A model generated the notes under the pieces. It saw only the letters and a list, made by a program, of their open reading frames with translations. It searched no databases and had not been told where the DNA came from. Positions 9,161-17,836 of a stretch of DNA of 64,000 nucleotides are shown here, piece by piece (position 1 is the stretch's first letter; every line of letters begins with the position of its first letter). The stretch is from JBBDMC01 sp963826055 (GTDB lineage: Bacteria; Pseudomonadota; Alphaproteobacteria; Rhizobiales; Kaistiaceae), in contig CAWGVO010000009.1 of the NCBI GenBank assembly GCA_963826055.1, positions 434,001 through 498,000 on the forward strand, given 5' to 3'. Made by a program: the position numbers and the translations under genes.

Positions 9161-9655
9161 TCAAGCTTGCTCCTGACCCGGCCACAGATGGACCAGGAGC
9201 AACAGCGCCGGCCCGAGCGTGAGTGCCGAATCGGCCAGGTTGAAGACGAACAGCGTCCAGTCGCCGACGTGAAGGAGCAGGAAGTCGACCACGTGGCCGA
9301 GCCTCAGCCGGTCGATCAGGTTGCCGAGGGCGCCGCCGAGGATCAGTGCGAAGCCGATCGCGGCCACCCGGCCCCCGTCGTGCGACCTCAGCCAGAATGC
9401 GATCACGATCGCCGAGACCACGACAATGAGCGTGGTCAGCACGATGCCCGATCCAGCGAACATGGAGAAAGCGATGCCGGTATTGTTCACCCGGTAGAGG
9501 GCGAGGAACGGCAGCACGTCGATCGCCTGGGCGAACGGCAGCCGCGCCTGGGCGAGCGCCTTCGCCGCCTGATCGACGGCCACCACCGCCAGCACGACCG
9601 CGGCGCCGAGGAACGACAGCGGCCCGTCGGGCGTCCCCGTACGCCACCTAGCCAT
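9161..9655 (-). CDS. lspA: Lipoprotein signal peptidase (signal peptidase II)
   Basis: 164 residues, four predicted membrane segments. Conserved boxes: NNTGIAFSMF, the first catalytic Asp in GGALGNLIDR, VVDFL, and the second catalytic Asp in FNLADSALTLG. It removes signal peptides from diacylglyceryl-modified prolipoproteins in the inner membrane; CpaD and TadD in this window are likely substrates. The start ATG overlaps the end of the SpoU methyltransferase by 8 bp, indicating one operon. Confidence 0.95.
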   Translation of the reverse strand: MARWRTGTPDGPLSFLGAAVVLAVVAVDQAAKALAQARLPFAQAIDVLPFLALYRVNNTGIAFSMFAGSGIVLTTLIVVVSAIVIAFWLRSHDGGRVAAIGFALILGGALGNLIDRLRLGHVVDFLLLHVGDWTLFVFNLADSALTLGPALLLLVHLWPGQEQA

Positions 9656-10493
9656 CGAGCGTCAGCCTCGCCCGCCTGATCTCGAAGACCATCACCCCGG
9701 TCGCCACCGCGAGGTTGAGCGAATCCGCCTTGCCGGCCATCGGGATCTTGACCAGCGTGCGGCAGAGACCGGCGACCTCGGGCGAGAGGCCCGCCTGCTC
9801 GCCGCCCATGACCAGCAGCAGCGGCGACTGGTAGGTGGCCTTGCGGTAGTCGACGGCGCCGGCGAGGTGTGTACCGACCACCTCGCCCGGCCAGCGCCCG
9901 GCAAGTGCGGCGAAGTCGCCGCGACTGCCGCGTGCCAGCGGCACGTTGAAGATCGAGCCCATGGTGGCGCGCACCGCCTCCACCGAGAACGGGTCGACCG
10001 TGTCGCCGATGAGGATGACGCCCGCCGCCCCGACGGCGTCCGCGGTGCGCACGATGGTGCCGAGATTGCCGGGGTCGCGCACCTGTTCGAGGGCGATCCA
10101 CAGGTCGTCCGCCGCCGGCACGACCGCCGCAAGCTTCATTACCCGCTGGCGGAAGACGCCGAGCACCGTCTGCGGGTTCTCGCGCCGGCTGATCTTGGCG
10201 AGGACCGCTTCGTTGACGGCGACCACCGTGCCGCCGCGCGCGTGGCATCGCGCCGCGAGCCGGCCCACCAGAGGCTGCCCGGCGACGGCGCTGGCGTAAA
10301 CCAGCGTGTCGATCTCCCAGCCGGCCTCGACCGCGTCGGCGATGAGCTTCAGCCCTTCCGCCACGAAGCGGCCGCTCGCCTTGCGGTTCTTGGCCAACGC
10401 CAGCCCGCGGATGTCCTTGACGATCGGGTTGGCGAGGCTGGTGATCTGCTTCACCGGCCCCGGCGTTACACGGTCGGAGCGTATCGCCGTCAT
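9648..10493 (-). CDS. SpoU/TrmH-family RNA 2'-O-methyltransferase
   Basis: 281 residues. An N-terminal substrate-binding domain precedes the knotted SPOUT domain, with motif 1 LEQVRDPGNLGTIVRTADA, motif 2 VMGGEQAGLSPE and motif 3 IPMAGKADSLNLAVATGVM. It methylates a ribose 2'-hydroxyl in rRNA or tRNA using SAM. The ATG at 10493 is preferred because it forms an ATGA overlap with the upstream methyltransferase stop; an in-frame GTG lies four codons earlier. The exact RNA target cannot be told from sequence. Confidence 0.92.
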   Translation of the reverse strand: MTAIRSDRVTPGPVKQITSLANPIVKDIRGLALAKNRKASGRFVAEGLKLIADAVEAGWEIDTLVYASAVAGQPLVGRLAARCHARGGTVVAVNEAVLAKISRRENPQTVLGVFRQRVMKLAAVVPAADDLWIALEQVRDPGNLGTIVRTADAVGAAGVILIGDTVDPFSVEAVRATMGSIFNVPLARGSRGDFAALAGRWPGEVVGTHLAGAVDYRKATYQSPLLLVMGGEQAGLSPEVAGLCRTLVKIPMAGKADSLNLAVATGVMVFEIRRARLTLDG

Positions 10494-11371
10494 GTCCGCG
10501 ACCACCGGCTGAACAGGGACGTCGAGAGCGCCCGCCCGCGGCCTTCCTCACGGAGCACCAGTTCGCCCAATTCGAGCAGCCCGCCGAGGCCGTCGAGGCA
10601 CTCCGCCGCCAGCTCGTCGATGGAATAGAACGACGCCCGGATCGAGTAGGCGGTGAGGATCAGGAAGGCCGCTTCCTCCGACAGGAGCCGTCGGCAGGCT
10701 ATCATCAGCGGCTTGAGGTCGGTGAAGATGTCCCACACCTCGCCCTTCGGCCCGCGCCCGAATTTTGGCGGGTCGAGGATGATGCCATCGTAGCGGTTGC
10801 CGCGCCGGCCCTCGCGCTCGACGAACTTCACGGCGTCCTCGCAGATCCACCGCACTCTTGCATCGCCGAGCTTTGAAAGAGCCTGGTTCTCGCGCGCCCA
10901 GCCGATTGCCTTCTTCGATGCGTCAATGTGGCCCACCTCCGCCCCGGCCCGCGCCGCGATCAACGATGCAATGCCGGTATAGGCGAAGAGATTGAGGATC
11001 TTCAGCGGCCGCTTCAGGCGCCCCGTCGCCGCCGCGATCCGTTCTTCCATCCACCGCCAGTGGGTCACCTGTTCGGGGAAAACGCCGACGTGGCGGAAGT
11101 TGGTGAAGCGGCCGAGGAACGTGATGCCGTCGCAGGCGACCGGCCAGGTTTCGCCGAGCGGCTTCCGGTAGCGCCAGCGGCCGTCCGCCTCCTCGTCGCC
11201 GATGCCGACAAAGCGCGCGTCGGCATTCTCCCATTCGGCCGCGGGCTTGCGGCGCGACCACAGGGCCTGGGCCTCCGGCCGCACGATCCGGTAGCGGCCG
11301 TAACGCTCCAGCTTCTCGCCGTCGCCCGAATCGATCAGCGCGTACGCGTCCCACCCCTCGGTTTCGAGCAT
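10490..11371 (-). CDS. Class I SAM-dependent methyltransferase, RlmI/RlmK-like (COG1092)
   Basis: 293 residues from ATG 11371. The SAM motif I LNLFAYTGIASL and the catalytic motif IV DPPKFGRG identify a base methyltransferase of the RlmI/RlmK type, usually acting on 23S rRNA. The N-terminal part (ETEGWDAYALIDSGDGEKLE) is the conserved beginning of the alphaproteobacterial family. The frame is open further upstream to 11527, but that extension is Pro/Arg-rich and unconserved in look, so I place the start at 11371. First gene of the coupled leftward run through lspA to the cytochrome. Confidence 0.86.
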   Translation of the reverse strand: MLETEGWDAYALIDSGDGEKLERYGRYRIVRPEAQALWSRRKPAAEWENADARFVGIGDEEADGRWRYRKPLGETWPVACDGITFLGRFTNFRHVGVFPEQVTHWRWMEERIAAATGRLKRPLKILNLFAYTGIASLIAARAGAEVGHIDASKKAIGWARENQALSKLGDARVRWICEDAVKFVEREGRRGNRYDGIILDPPKFGRGPKGEVWDIFTDLKPLMIACRRLLSEEAAFLILTAYSIRASFYSIDELAAECLDGLGGLLELGELVLREEGRGRALSTSLFSRWSRT

Positions 11372-11498
11372 CACCGGGCGTCGGCGGGCAAGCGCGTGCG
11401 GCCGCCGGGGGTCTTCGCGAGGGGGTTGTTTTGCGCTCACCGGGGGTGGTTCTAGCCGCGCCGTGTGCGAAAGCCAACGCGGGGGCTGCCCCCGGTTG

Positions 11499-11504
11499 TA
11501 TAAT
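11499..11504 (+). promoter_or_regulatory. Candidate -10 box upstream of coxG
   Basis: A perfect TATAAT stands out in this G+C-rich DNA 90 bp before the coxG start. A short GGGGG-CTG-CCCCC hairpin precedes it by about 5 bp. No convincing -35 hexamer is at the right spacing, so this is only a candidate. Confidence 0.35.
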
Positions 11505-11593
11505 GGTTTGAAGCTGCCCCTTGCCACCGGCGGCTCAATCGGCCATCAAACCCGGCCGTACCACCTGCCTCAACCTCTCGGGACCGCGCAACC

Positions 11594-12226
11594 ATGGAAA
11601 TGTCTGGCCAGTACCGGATTCCGGCGCCGCGCGAGAAAGTCTGGCAGGCGCTCAACGATCCCGCTGTGCTCAAGGAGTGCATCCCCGGCTGCAAGACGCT
11701 GGAAAAGGAATCCGACGAGAAGCTCAAGGCCACCGTGCAAGCCAAGGTCGGCCCGGTCAGCGCCACCTTCAAGGGCGACGTGACCCTCACCAACATCGAC
11801 CCGCCCAACGGCTACACCATCAGCGGCGAGGGTAAGGGCGGTCCGGCCGGCTTCGCCAAGGGCGGCGCCGATGTTGCCCTCGCCGACGATGGCGACGGCA
11901 CGCTGCTCACATACACCGTCAAGGCCCAGATCGGGGGCAAGCTCGCCCAGGTCGGCGCCCGTTTGATCGACGCCACCGCCAAGCAGATGGCCGACCAGTT
12001 CTTCGCCACCTTCGCCGAGAAGGTCGGCGGCGGCGAGGGCGCACTTGCCCGCGTCGAGCACGCTGCCGAGGAGGTCGCGCACGAGGTGGCGGAGGCCGCC
12101 CGCGACGTCGAGGAGCGGGCCGAGGACGCTGCGGCCCGCAATTTCCTTGGCGGTCCGCAGATGTGGGCCGTGCTGGTCATCGTTGTTGCGGTGGCCGTCA
12201 TCCTCATCCTGCGCTGGATCGGCTGA
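11594..12226 (+). CDS. coxG: CoxG-like SRPBCC protein (CO dehydrogenase subunit G family)
   Basis: 210 residues. The SRPBCC lipid/ligand-binding fold spans about 1-150, opening MEMSGQYRIPAPREKVWQ and containing LKECIPGCKTLEK, the CoxG hallmark. A charged Ala/Glu-rich linker then leads to a C-terminal membrane anchor (about 186-208). CoxG is thought to help recruit molybdenum hydroxylase complexes to the membrane. It heads a coxG-coxS-coxM run with 16 and 13 bp gaps. The catalytic large subunit gene, normally among them, is absent here. Confidence 0.88.
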   Translation: MEMSGQYRIPAPREKVWQALNDPAVLKECIPGCKTLEKESDEKLKATVQAKVGPVSATFKGDVTLTNIDPPNGYTISGEGKGGPAGFAKGGADVALADDGDGTLLTYTVKAQIGGKLAQVGARLIDATAKQMADQFFATFAEKVGGGEGALARVEHAAEEVAHEVAEAARDVEERAEDAAARNFLGGPQMWAVLVIVVAVAVILILRWIG

Positions 12227-12242
12227 ACGGGGGAGACCGCAC

Positions 12243-12719
12243 ATGTCCGTCGTCGAAATGACCGTCAACGGAAAGGCCGTCTCGGCCGACGTCGAGGACC
12301 GCACGCTTCTGGTGGAGTTCATCCGCGAGACGCTTCGCCTGACCGGCACTCACGTCGGTTGCGACACCTCCCAGTGCGGCGCCTGCCTGGTGCTCGTCGA
12401 CGGCGTTGCGATGAAGTCGTGCACCACGTTTGCCGTCCAGGTGGCGGGAACGCGGATCACCACCATCGAGGGGCTCGCCAGCGGCGACAAGCTCCACCCC
12501 ATGCAGCAGGCCTTCCACGAGCATCACGGCCTCCAGTGCGGCTTCTGCACGCCGGGCATGATCATCAGCGCCGTCGACATGGTCCGCCGCCTCGGCAACG
12601 ATCTCGACGACGCCACCATCCGCCACGAGCTGGAAGGCAACATCTGCCGCTGCACCGGCTATCAGAACATCGTCAAGGCGATCGCCGCCGGCGCCGCCGC
12701 GATGGCCGGCGCCCGCTAG
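12243..12719 (+). CDS. coxS: Molybdenum hydroxylase [2Fe-2S] small subunit (CoxS-like)
   Basis: 158 residues, full length. The N-terminal plant-type [2Fe-2S] cluster ligands are Cys40, Cys45, Cys48 and Cys60. The C-terminal four-helix [2Fe-2S] domain has Cys99 and Cys102 (QCGFCTPGM) and Cys135 and Cys137 (NICRCTGY). The subunit passes electrons from the Mo site of the large subunit to FAD. Start ATG 12243 follows GGGGGAGACC. Because coxL does not follow, the substrate (CO, purine, aldehyde or other) cannot be inferred. Confidence 0.92.
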   Translation: MSVVEMTVNGKAVSADVEDRTLLVEFIRETLRLTGTHVGCDTSQCGACLVLVDGVAMKSCTTFAVQVAGTRITTIEGLASGDKLHPMQQAFHEHHGLQCGFCTPGMIISAVDMVRRLGNDLDDATIRHELEGNICRCTGYQNIVKAIAAGAAAMAGAR

Positions 12720-12732
12720 GCGAGGGGAACCG

Positions 12733-13533
12733 ATGTACGAGACCCGCTACCATCGTCCCGCCAGCCTCGACGAAGCGACGGCCCTCTTCGCCGCGGCCGA
12801 CGACCCGCGCTACCTCTCCGGCGGCCAGACGCTGATCCCGACCATGAAGCAGCGCCTGGCGGCGCCGTCCGACCTCATCGACCTCGTCCACATCGGCGAG
12901 TTGAAGGGGATTACCGTGGAAGGCGGTCTCGTCTCGATCGGCGGCGCCACGACCCACGTCGAGGTCGCCGGCTCCGGTGCTGTCGCTGGCGCCATCCCGG
13001 CGCTCGCCGAGCTCGCCGGCTCAATCGGCGACCCGGCCGTGCGCTCGCGCGGAACCATCGGCGGCTCGCTCGCCAACAACGATCCCGCCGCGGATTATCC
13101 CGCTGCCGCCCTCGGTCTCGGCGCTACCATCCACACCAACAAGCGGGCGATCGCCGCGGACGACTACTTCACCGGGTTGTTCTCGACCGCGCTCGATGAC
13201 GGTGAGATCGTGACGCGGGTGGACTTCCCTGTCCCCGCCAAGGCCGGTTACCGGAAGTTCCTCAATCCGGCCTCGCGCTATGCCATGGCGGGCGCCTTCG
13301 TCGCGGTCATGAAGGGCGGCACGATCCGCGTCGCCGTCACCGGTGCCGGTTCGGGTGGCGTGTTCCGCGCCGAGGCCATCGAGCAGGCTCTGACGAAATC
13401 ATGGGATCCGGCAGCGGTTGCGGCGGTCACCATCGATCCCGAGGGAATGCTTTCCGATATCCATGGCTCGGCCGAGTACCGGGCGAACCTCGTCAAGGTG
13501 ATGGCGTCGCGCGCGGTCACCGCCGCCGGATAG
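12733..13533 (+). CDS. coxM: Molybdenum hydroxylase FAD-binding medium subunit (CoxM-like)
   Basis: 266 residues. FAD pyrophosphate-binding motifs SGGQTLIPTMKQRLA (about 33-47) and TIGGSLANNDPAADYPA (about 111-127) are those of the CoxM/XdhB family, followed by the C-terminal CO_deh_flav domain (ASRYAMAGAFVAV). It accepts electrons from the CoxS clusters. The start has a good AGGGGAACCG leader and lies 13 bp after the coxS stop. The usual coxL gene between S and M, or after M, is missing, so this set cannot form an active enzyme from this locus alone. Confidence 0.9.
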   Translation: MYETRYHRPASLDEATALFAAADDPRYLSGGQTLIPTMKQRLAAPSDLIDLVHIGELKGITVEGGLVSIGGATTHVEVAGSGAVAGAIPALAELAGSIGDPAVRSRGTIGGSLANNDPAADYPAAALGLGATIHTNKRAIAADDYFTGLFSTALDDGEIVTRVDFPVPAKAGYRKFLNPASRYAMAGAFVAVMKGGTIRVAVTGAGSGGVFRAEAIEQALTKSWDPAAVAAVTIDPEGMLSDIHGSAEYRANLVKVMASRAVTAAG

Positions 13534-13576
13534 GGCAGGGATTGCCCGCGCCGATGCGGGGCCCCATCTCACGGCC

Positions 13577-13843
13577 ATGATCGTCTGCTCGTGTTCCGTC
13601 CTGACCGAGGCGCGTATCGTCGAGACTGCCGAGAAGCTGACCGCTGCCGACCCGGGTCGGCCGATCACGCCCGGCCGGCTGTTCAAGGCGCTCGACGCTC
13701 GTCCCCAGTGCGGCACCTGCTTCGCCACGATCCATACGATCATCGCCGAGGCTGGGCTCGCCTTCACCTGTCCTGAGCCGCTCGCCAGCCAGGCAGAGAG
13801 GGAGGACGGTAGCGGCGATGTGGCCACGATCGCCGGCGTTTGA
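13577..13843 (+). CDS. bfd: Bacterioferritin-associated ferredoxin (Bfd-like)
   Basis: 88 residues. The BFD-type [2Fe-2S] ligands Cys4, Cys6, Cys45 and Cys48 (QCGTC) are all present. Bfd binds bacterioferritin and reduces its core iron for release. The bfr gene follows 52 bp downstream in the same direction, which supports the function. A tail of about 25 residues beyond the usual fold carries one more Cys (65). Confidence 0.9.
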   Translation: MIVCSCSVLTEARIVETAEKLTAADPGRPITPGRLFKALDARPQCGTCFATIHTIIAEAGLAFTCPEPLASQAEREDGSGDVATIAGV

Positions 13844-13895
13844 CGGTCGCGGACTGGGCGCTTAAACCAAACCCGGTGCAGGCAAGGAGCGGCTG

Positions 13896-14381
13896 ATGAA
13901 GGGCGACCCGAAAGTCATCGATTATCTAAACCGGGCGTTGCGCAGCGAGTTGACCGCTGTCAGCCAGTACTGGCTGCACTATCGTCTCACCGAGGACTGG
14001 GGGTACATCAGGCTCGCCAGGAAGGAACGCGCCGAGTCGATCGAAGAAATGCACCACGCCGATCGGCTCACCGAGCGTATCATCTTTCTCGACGGCTTCC
14101 CCAACATGCAGCAGCTCGACCCGCTGAAGATCGGCCAGAACGTCAAGGAAGTGCTGGAGTCCGATCTTGCCGGCGAGCACGAGGCCCGCACCCTCTACGG
14201 CGAGGCGCGCGAGGTCTGCCGGCTCGCCGCCGACTACGTCTCCATGAAGCTGTTCGAGGAGCTGATCGCCGACGAGGAGGGCCACATCAACTTCCTCGAG
14301 ACCCAGCTCAAGCTTTACCAGGAGATCGGACCGGAGCGGTACGGCCTGCTCAACGCTGAGTCCTCCGAAGAAGAGGAATAG
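13896..14381 (+). CDS. bfr: Bacterioferritin
   Basis: 161 residues, typical length. The diiron ferroxidase ligands Glu18, Glu51, His54, and the later EHE and EEGH positions, sit exactly where E. coli Bfr has them, and Met52 provides the inter-subunit haem ligand (EEMHH). It stores iron as a ferric mineral in a 24-mer shell. The start follows AAGGAGCGGCTG. bfd lies just upstream; the acidic C-terminal tail (ESSEEEE) is unremarkable. It converges with glk, leaving 8 bp between stops. Confidence 0.95.
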   Translation: MKGDPKVIDYLNRALRSELTAVSQYWLHYRLTEDWGYIRLARKERAESIEEMHHADRLTERIIFLDGFPNMQQLDPLKIGQNVKEVLESDLAGEHEARTLYGEAREVCRLAADYVSMKLFEELIADEEGHINFLETQLKLYQEIGPERYGLLNAESSEEEE

Positions 14382-14389
14382 GGTTCGGC

Positions 14390-15412
14390 TTAGCCGCGCC
14401 AGTGCCGCCCCTCGAGTGCGACGCCGAAACGTTCGGGCGCCCGCGCGAACGCCGCCACCCCGGCAAGCGCGGCGTCTTCCTTGACGATGATGGCGGTAAG
14501 GATGTTGGCGAGCACCTCCTCGTGCGGCGGCTTGGCGACAAAGGCCTCGCGGAATGCGCCCGACTTCAGGACCGGTGCGATCTTGGCGCTGATGCCGCCG
14601 GCGAGGTACACGCCACCGGTCGCCATAAAGATCAGGGCAAGGTCGCCCGCGAGCCGGCCGAGATAGGTCGCTAGCAGCTCCAGCGCCTCGGACGCCTCGC
14701 GATCGCCGCCGGCGAGGCCCGCCCGCGTCACCGCCTCCGGCGTGTCGAACCGCGGCTTCACCCCGTCGACCGCGCAGATCGCGCGGTAAAGCCGCATCAG
14801 GCCGCCGCCTGAGATCACCGTCTCCGCTTCCACTCGCCCCAGCGGTCGCTCGATATGCGGCCAGATCGCCATGTCGCGTTCGCTCTTCGGGCCGAAGTCG
14901 ACGTGACCGCCTTCCCCTGGCACCGGTATCCACATGCCGGCCGCGTGGACGAGTGCGCCGGCGCCGAGGCCGGTTCCCGGCCCCACCACGACGCGGGCGC
15001 CGTCTGCCTCGGCTGCGCCGCCGCCGATCGGGTCGATGTCGTTCGGTCCGAGGTCCGGCAGTGACAACGCCTGCGCCTCGAAATCGTTGAGCAGCACCAC
15101 GTCGGAAAGGCCGAAGCGCTCGATCAGCCGCTTTGGTGCCACGACCCAATCGCAGTTGGTCAGCGGCACCATATCGTTGGTGATCGGTCCGGCCAGCGCC
15201 AGCATCGCCGAACGCGGTCTCAGGCCATGCCGTTCGACGACGGTGTCGATCGCATCGTCGATCGTTGCGTGATCGGCCGTGTGCGCATCGGGCAGCCGTT
15301 CCGTCGTGCCGGCATCGTCGGCGATGACGGCGAAACGCGCGTTGGTGCCGCCGATGTCGCCGATCAGCAGTGGCAGCGGCAGGCGATCGGCACGACGCTG
15401 TCCGTCGCTCAT
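14390..15412 (-). CDS. glk: Glucokinase (ROK-unrelated Glk family)
   Basis: 340 residues. ATP-dependent phosphorylation of glucose to glucose 6-phosphate. Phosphate-1 motif IGDIGGTNARFAV lies near residue 16, LLNDFEAQALSLP carries the catalytic Asp, GPGTGLGAGALV is phosphate-2, and PGEGGHVDFGP contributes sugar contacts. It is the last gene of the leftward BMP-type importer operon, 20 bp after the second permease. This suggests that sugar handling and importer expression are linked, although the importer is of the nucleoside class. Confidence 0.92.
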   Translation of the reverse strand: MSDGQRRADRLPLPLLIGDIGGTNARFAVIADDAGTTERLPDAHTADHATIDDAIDTVVERHGLRPRSAMLALAGPITNDMVPLTNCDWVVAPKRLIERFGLSDVVLLNDFEAQALSLPDLGPNDIDPIGGGAAEADGARVVVGPGTGLGAGALVHAAGMWIPVPGEGGHVDFGPKSERDMAIWPHIERPLGRVEAETVISGGGLMRLYRAICAVDGVKPRFDTPEAVTRAGLAGGDREASEALELLATYLGRLAGDLALIFMATGGVYLAGGISAKIAPVLKSGAFREAFVAKPPHEEVLANILTAIIVKEDAALAGVAAFARAPERFGVALEGRHWRG

Positions 15413-15432
15413 CGGGCTCCTTCGCTCCGGAT

Positions 15433-16695
15433 CTAGTCCTTGATGTAAGGCTTGCCGTCGGCGGCAGGCGGCCGCGCCCGCCCGATCAGCCCGGCGACAA
15501 GAACGATGGTGGCGATGTAGGGCGCCATCGCCAGGAACTCGGACGGGATCGGTGTCCTGAGAATCGCCAGCTTCTGCTGCAGCGAGTCGGCGAAGCCGAA
15601 CACCAGCGCCGCCATCAGCGCGCCGAGCGGGTGCCAGCGTCCGAAGATCATGGCGGCGAGACCGATGAACCCGCGTCCGTTGGTCATGTTGATGTCGAAG
15701 CGGCCGACCGAGCCGAGCGTGAACCAGGCGCCGGCGAAGCCGGCCACCATGCCGCCGATGGTGACGTTGATGTAGCGCACCCGATAGACGTTGATGCCGA
15801 GCGTGTCGGCTGCCTCCGGGTGCTCGCCGACCGCGCGTGCCCTCAGGCCGGCGCGCGTGTGGAACAGGTAGTATGTCGCCACCGCTATGATGATGGCGGC
15901 GCCGTAGACGAAGATGTTCTGCTGAAAGAGGATGCCTCCGACGATCGGCAGCTCGCTGAGGATCGGAATATTTACCGCCTTGAAGATCGGCGCGTTGTTG
16001 AGTTCGTGACGGACGCTCAGCACCTGGCTGGTGACGTAGGAGGTTAGGCCGAGGGCGAACAGGTTGACCGCGACGCCGGCGATGATCTGATCGACCCGGT
16101 AGGTGATCACCAGCGCGCCAAGCGCCAGCCCCATCAGCCCGCCGACGATGATGGCCGCGATCAGTCCGATCCAGCCGCCGGCGACGGACCCCACGACGGC
16201 GCCGGTGAAGGCCCCCGAAAGAAGCATCCCCTCGATGCCGATGTTCACGACCGCAACGCGCTCCGACAGCGTCCCGACGAGGCCGCCGAGTGCAATCGGC
16301 ACGGCGCGCACGACGGTGGCTTGCAGCATTCCGGTCAGCGAGAATTCCTTGCCGGCCGTGGCCCACACCAGAAACGTCGTTACCGCCAGCAGAAGCCCGA
16401 GCCCGAGGAAAATGCTGGAGGTTCTGGCCGCGCCGCGCATGAACTGGCGGGCGCCGAAAAAGGCGAGCACGGCGGCGACGAGATAGTTGTACGGGGCTGC
16501 CGGAACCACCAGGCTTGGCACCGCGAACATGTCGCCGGGCAGTGCCAGGCGGAACGTTGCCTCGCCGGATGATTCGATGCCGAACACCACCGCCACGAAA
16601 ACGGCAAGCCCGATCAGCAGCCATCCGGTCAGCAGCGTCTGCCGCCGCCGGATGTGATCGAGGTTGGCGCGTCCGGTCGTGTCGGTCACCGCCAT
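15433..16695 (-). CDS. Nucleoside/simple-sugar ABC importer permease (second permease)
   Basis: 420 residues, about ten hydrophobic segments, BPD_transp_2 family. The diagnostic loops TLSERVAVVNIGIEGMLL and GEHPEAADTLGINV are those of NupQ/YufQ-type permeases that pair with BMP binding proteins. It forms a heterodimeric channel with the product of the gene 4 bp upstream. It imports nucleosides if the genomic context is a guide. Confidence 0.92.
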   Translation of the reverse strand: MAVTDTTGRANLDHIRRRQTLLTGWLLIGLAVFVAVVFGIESSGEATFRLALPGDMFAVPSLVVPAAPYNYLVAAVLAFFGARQFMRGAARTSSIFLGLGLLLAVTTFLVWATAGKEFSLTGMLQATVVRAVPIALGGLVGTLSERVAVVNIGIEGMLLSGAFTGAVVGSVAGGWIGLIAAIIVGGLMGLALGALVITYRVDQIIAGVAVNLFALGLTSYVTSQVLSVRHELNNAPIFKAVNIPILSELPIVGGILFQQNIFVYGAAIIIAVATYYLFHTRAGLRARAVGEHPEAADTLGINVYRVRYINVTIGGMVAGFAGAWFTLGSVGRFDINMTNGRGFIGLAAMIFGRWHPLGALMAALVFGFADSLQQKLAILRTPIPSEFLAMAPYIATIVLVAGLIGRARPPAADGKPYIKD

Positions 16696-16699
16696 CGCA

Positions 16700-17836
16700 T
16701 CACGTCCCTTCGGGCTTCTGCTTGCTGAATGCCCACGGGAAGGCCGCGCGCATCAGCAGCGGTGCGGCGACGAACACGATGATCAGCGATTGGATGATCG
16801 CGATCAGGTCGATGCGCACGCCGGCCATCACCTGCATCTGGCGTCCGCCGGCATCGAGCGCCCCGAACAGGATCCCGGCGAGCAGAACCCCGACGGGATG
16901 CGACCGGCCGAGCAGCGCCACCGCGATGGCGTTGAAGCCGGCACCGCCGGTGAAACCAGGCGTCGCCCGCCCGAGCACGCCGAGCACCTGGTTGGCGCCC
17001 GCCAGGCCCGCCAGGGCCCCGGCGATGGCCATGACGACGACGATGATCAGCCCCGAGCGCATGCCGGCGTAGCGCGCCGCCGAGGGGTTGAGACCGCTGG
17101 CGCGAAACTCGAAGCCGAGCGTCGTGCGGAACAGGAGCCAGTAAACGAAGATCACCGCCAGCACGGTGATGATGATGCCTGCGTTCAGCCGCAGGCCCGG
17201 GTCGATCCACGTCAGCAGCTTCGGCAGTTGGGCGCTCGACAGCACTGACGACGAGACCGGGTCGTGACGGCCCGGCTTCTGCAGCGGCGGATTGCGCAGC
17301 AGGAAGCTCGTGAGTTGCACGGCGATCAGGTTGAGCATGATCGTCGTGATGACCTCGTGGGCCCCGGTGGCCGCCTTCAGCCAGCCGGGGATGGCCGCCC
17401 ACATGGCGCCGACCAGCATTCCCGCCATTAGTGCCAGCGGCAAGTGAATCGCGAGCGGCAGCCCGGTGATCGCGAACCCGGCCGCGACCGACGCCAGTCC
17501 GCCGACGATCATCTGTCCTTCGGCGCCGATGTTGAACAGCCCGGCACGGAAGCCCAGCGCGATGCCAAGCCCGGCGAGCGTCACCGGTGCGGCGGCTGTC
17601 AGCGTCTCTGACACCGCCGAAAGCGAGCCAAACGACCCGTTGAAGAGGGCGAGATAGGCCTCGCCGACGTTGGCGAGGGTGACGCCGGTTGCCAGCATGA
17701 TGACGCCGCCCAGCACCATGGCCACCACCACCGCCAGCACCGGCACGATCGCAAGCTGCTCCACGTCGAAGCGGGTGAAGGCGGCGCGGGTAAGCGCCTC
17801 CTCGGTCAGTGTCTCCTGCCGCATGTAGTCGCTCAT
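16700..17836 (-). CDS. Nucleoside/simple-sugar ABC importer permease (first permease)
   Basis: 378 residues of the BPD_transp_2 family. Its LGFRAGLFNIGAEGQMIVGG loop corresponds to the ERVAVVNIGIEG loop of its partner and is the NupP/YufP hallmark; TGAHEVITTIMLNLIA is the likely coupling helix region. Its ATG (17834-17836) overlaps the ATPase stop as ATGA, so both are translated together. The partner permease follows after 4 bp. Confidence 0.92.
   Translation of the reverse strand: MSDYMRQETLTEEALTRAAFTRFDVEQLAIVPVLAVVVAMVLGGVIMLATGVTLANVGEAYLALFNGSFGSLSAVSETLTAAAPVTLAGLGIALGFRAGLFNIGAEGQMIVGGLASVAAGFAITGLPLAIHLPLALMAGMLVGAMWAAIPGWLKAATGAHEVITTIMLNLIAVQLTSFLLRNPPLQKPGRHDPVSSSVLSSAQLPKLLTWIDPGLRLNAGIIITVLAVIFVYWLLFRTTLGFEFRASGLNPSAARYAGMRSGLIIVVVMAIAGALAGLAGANQVLGVLGRATPGFTGGAGFNAIAVALLGRSHPVGVLLAGILFGALDAGGRQMQVMAGVRIDLIAIIQSLIIVFVAAPLLMRAAFPWAFSKQKPEGT

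Noticed and set aside
12045..12242. An extended start for coxS upstream of 12243
   Set aside because: The frame is open, but it lies inside coxG and the extension is Arg/Ser-rich. The ATG at 12243 has a ribosome binding site and matches the family N terminus.
14390..16624. A single 744-codon frame covering glk and the upstream permease region
   Set aside because: Only the part from 15412 onwards matches glucokinase; the upstream part is Arg-rich out-of-frame translation of the permease gene.
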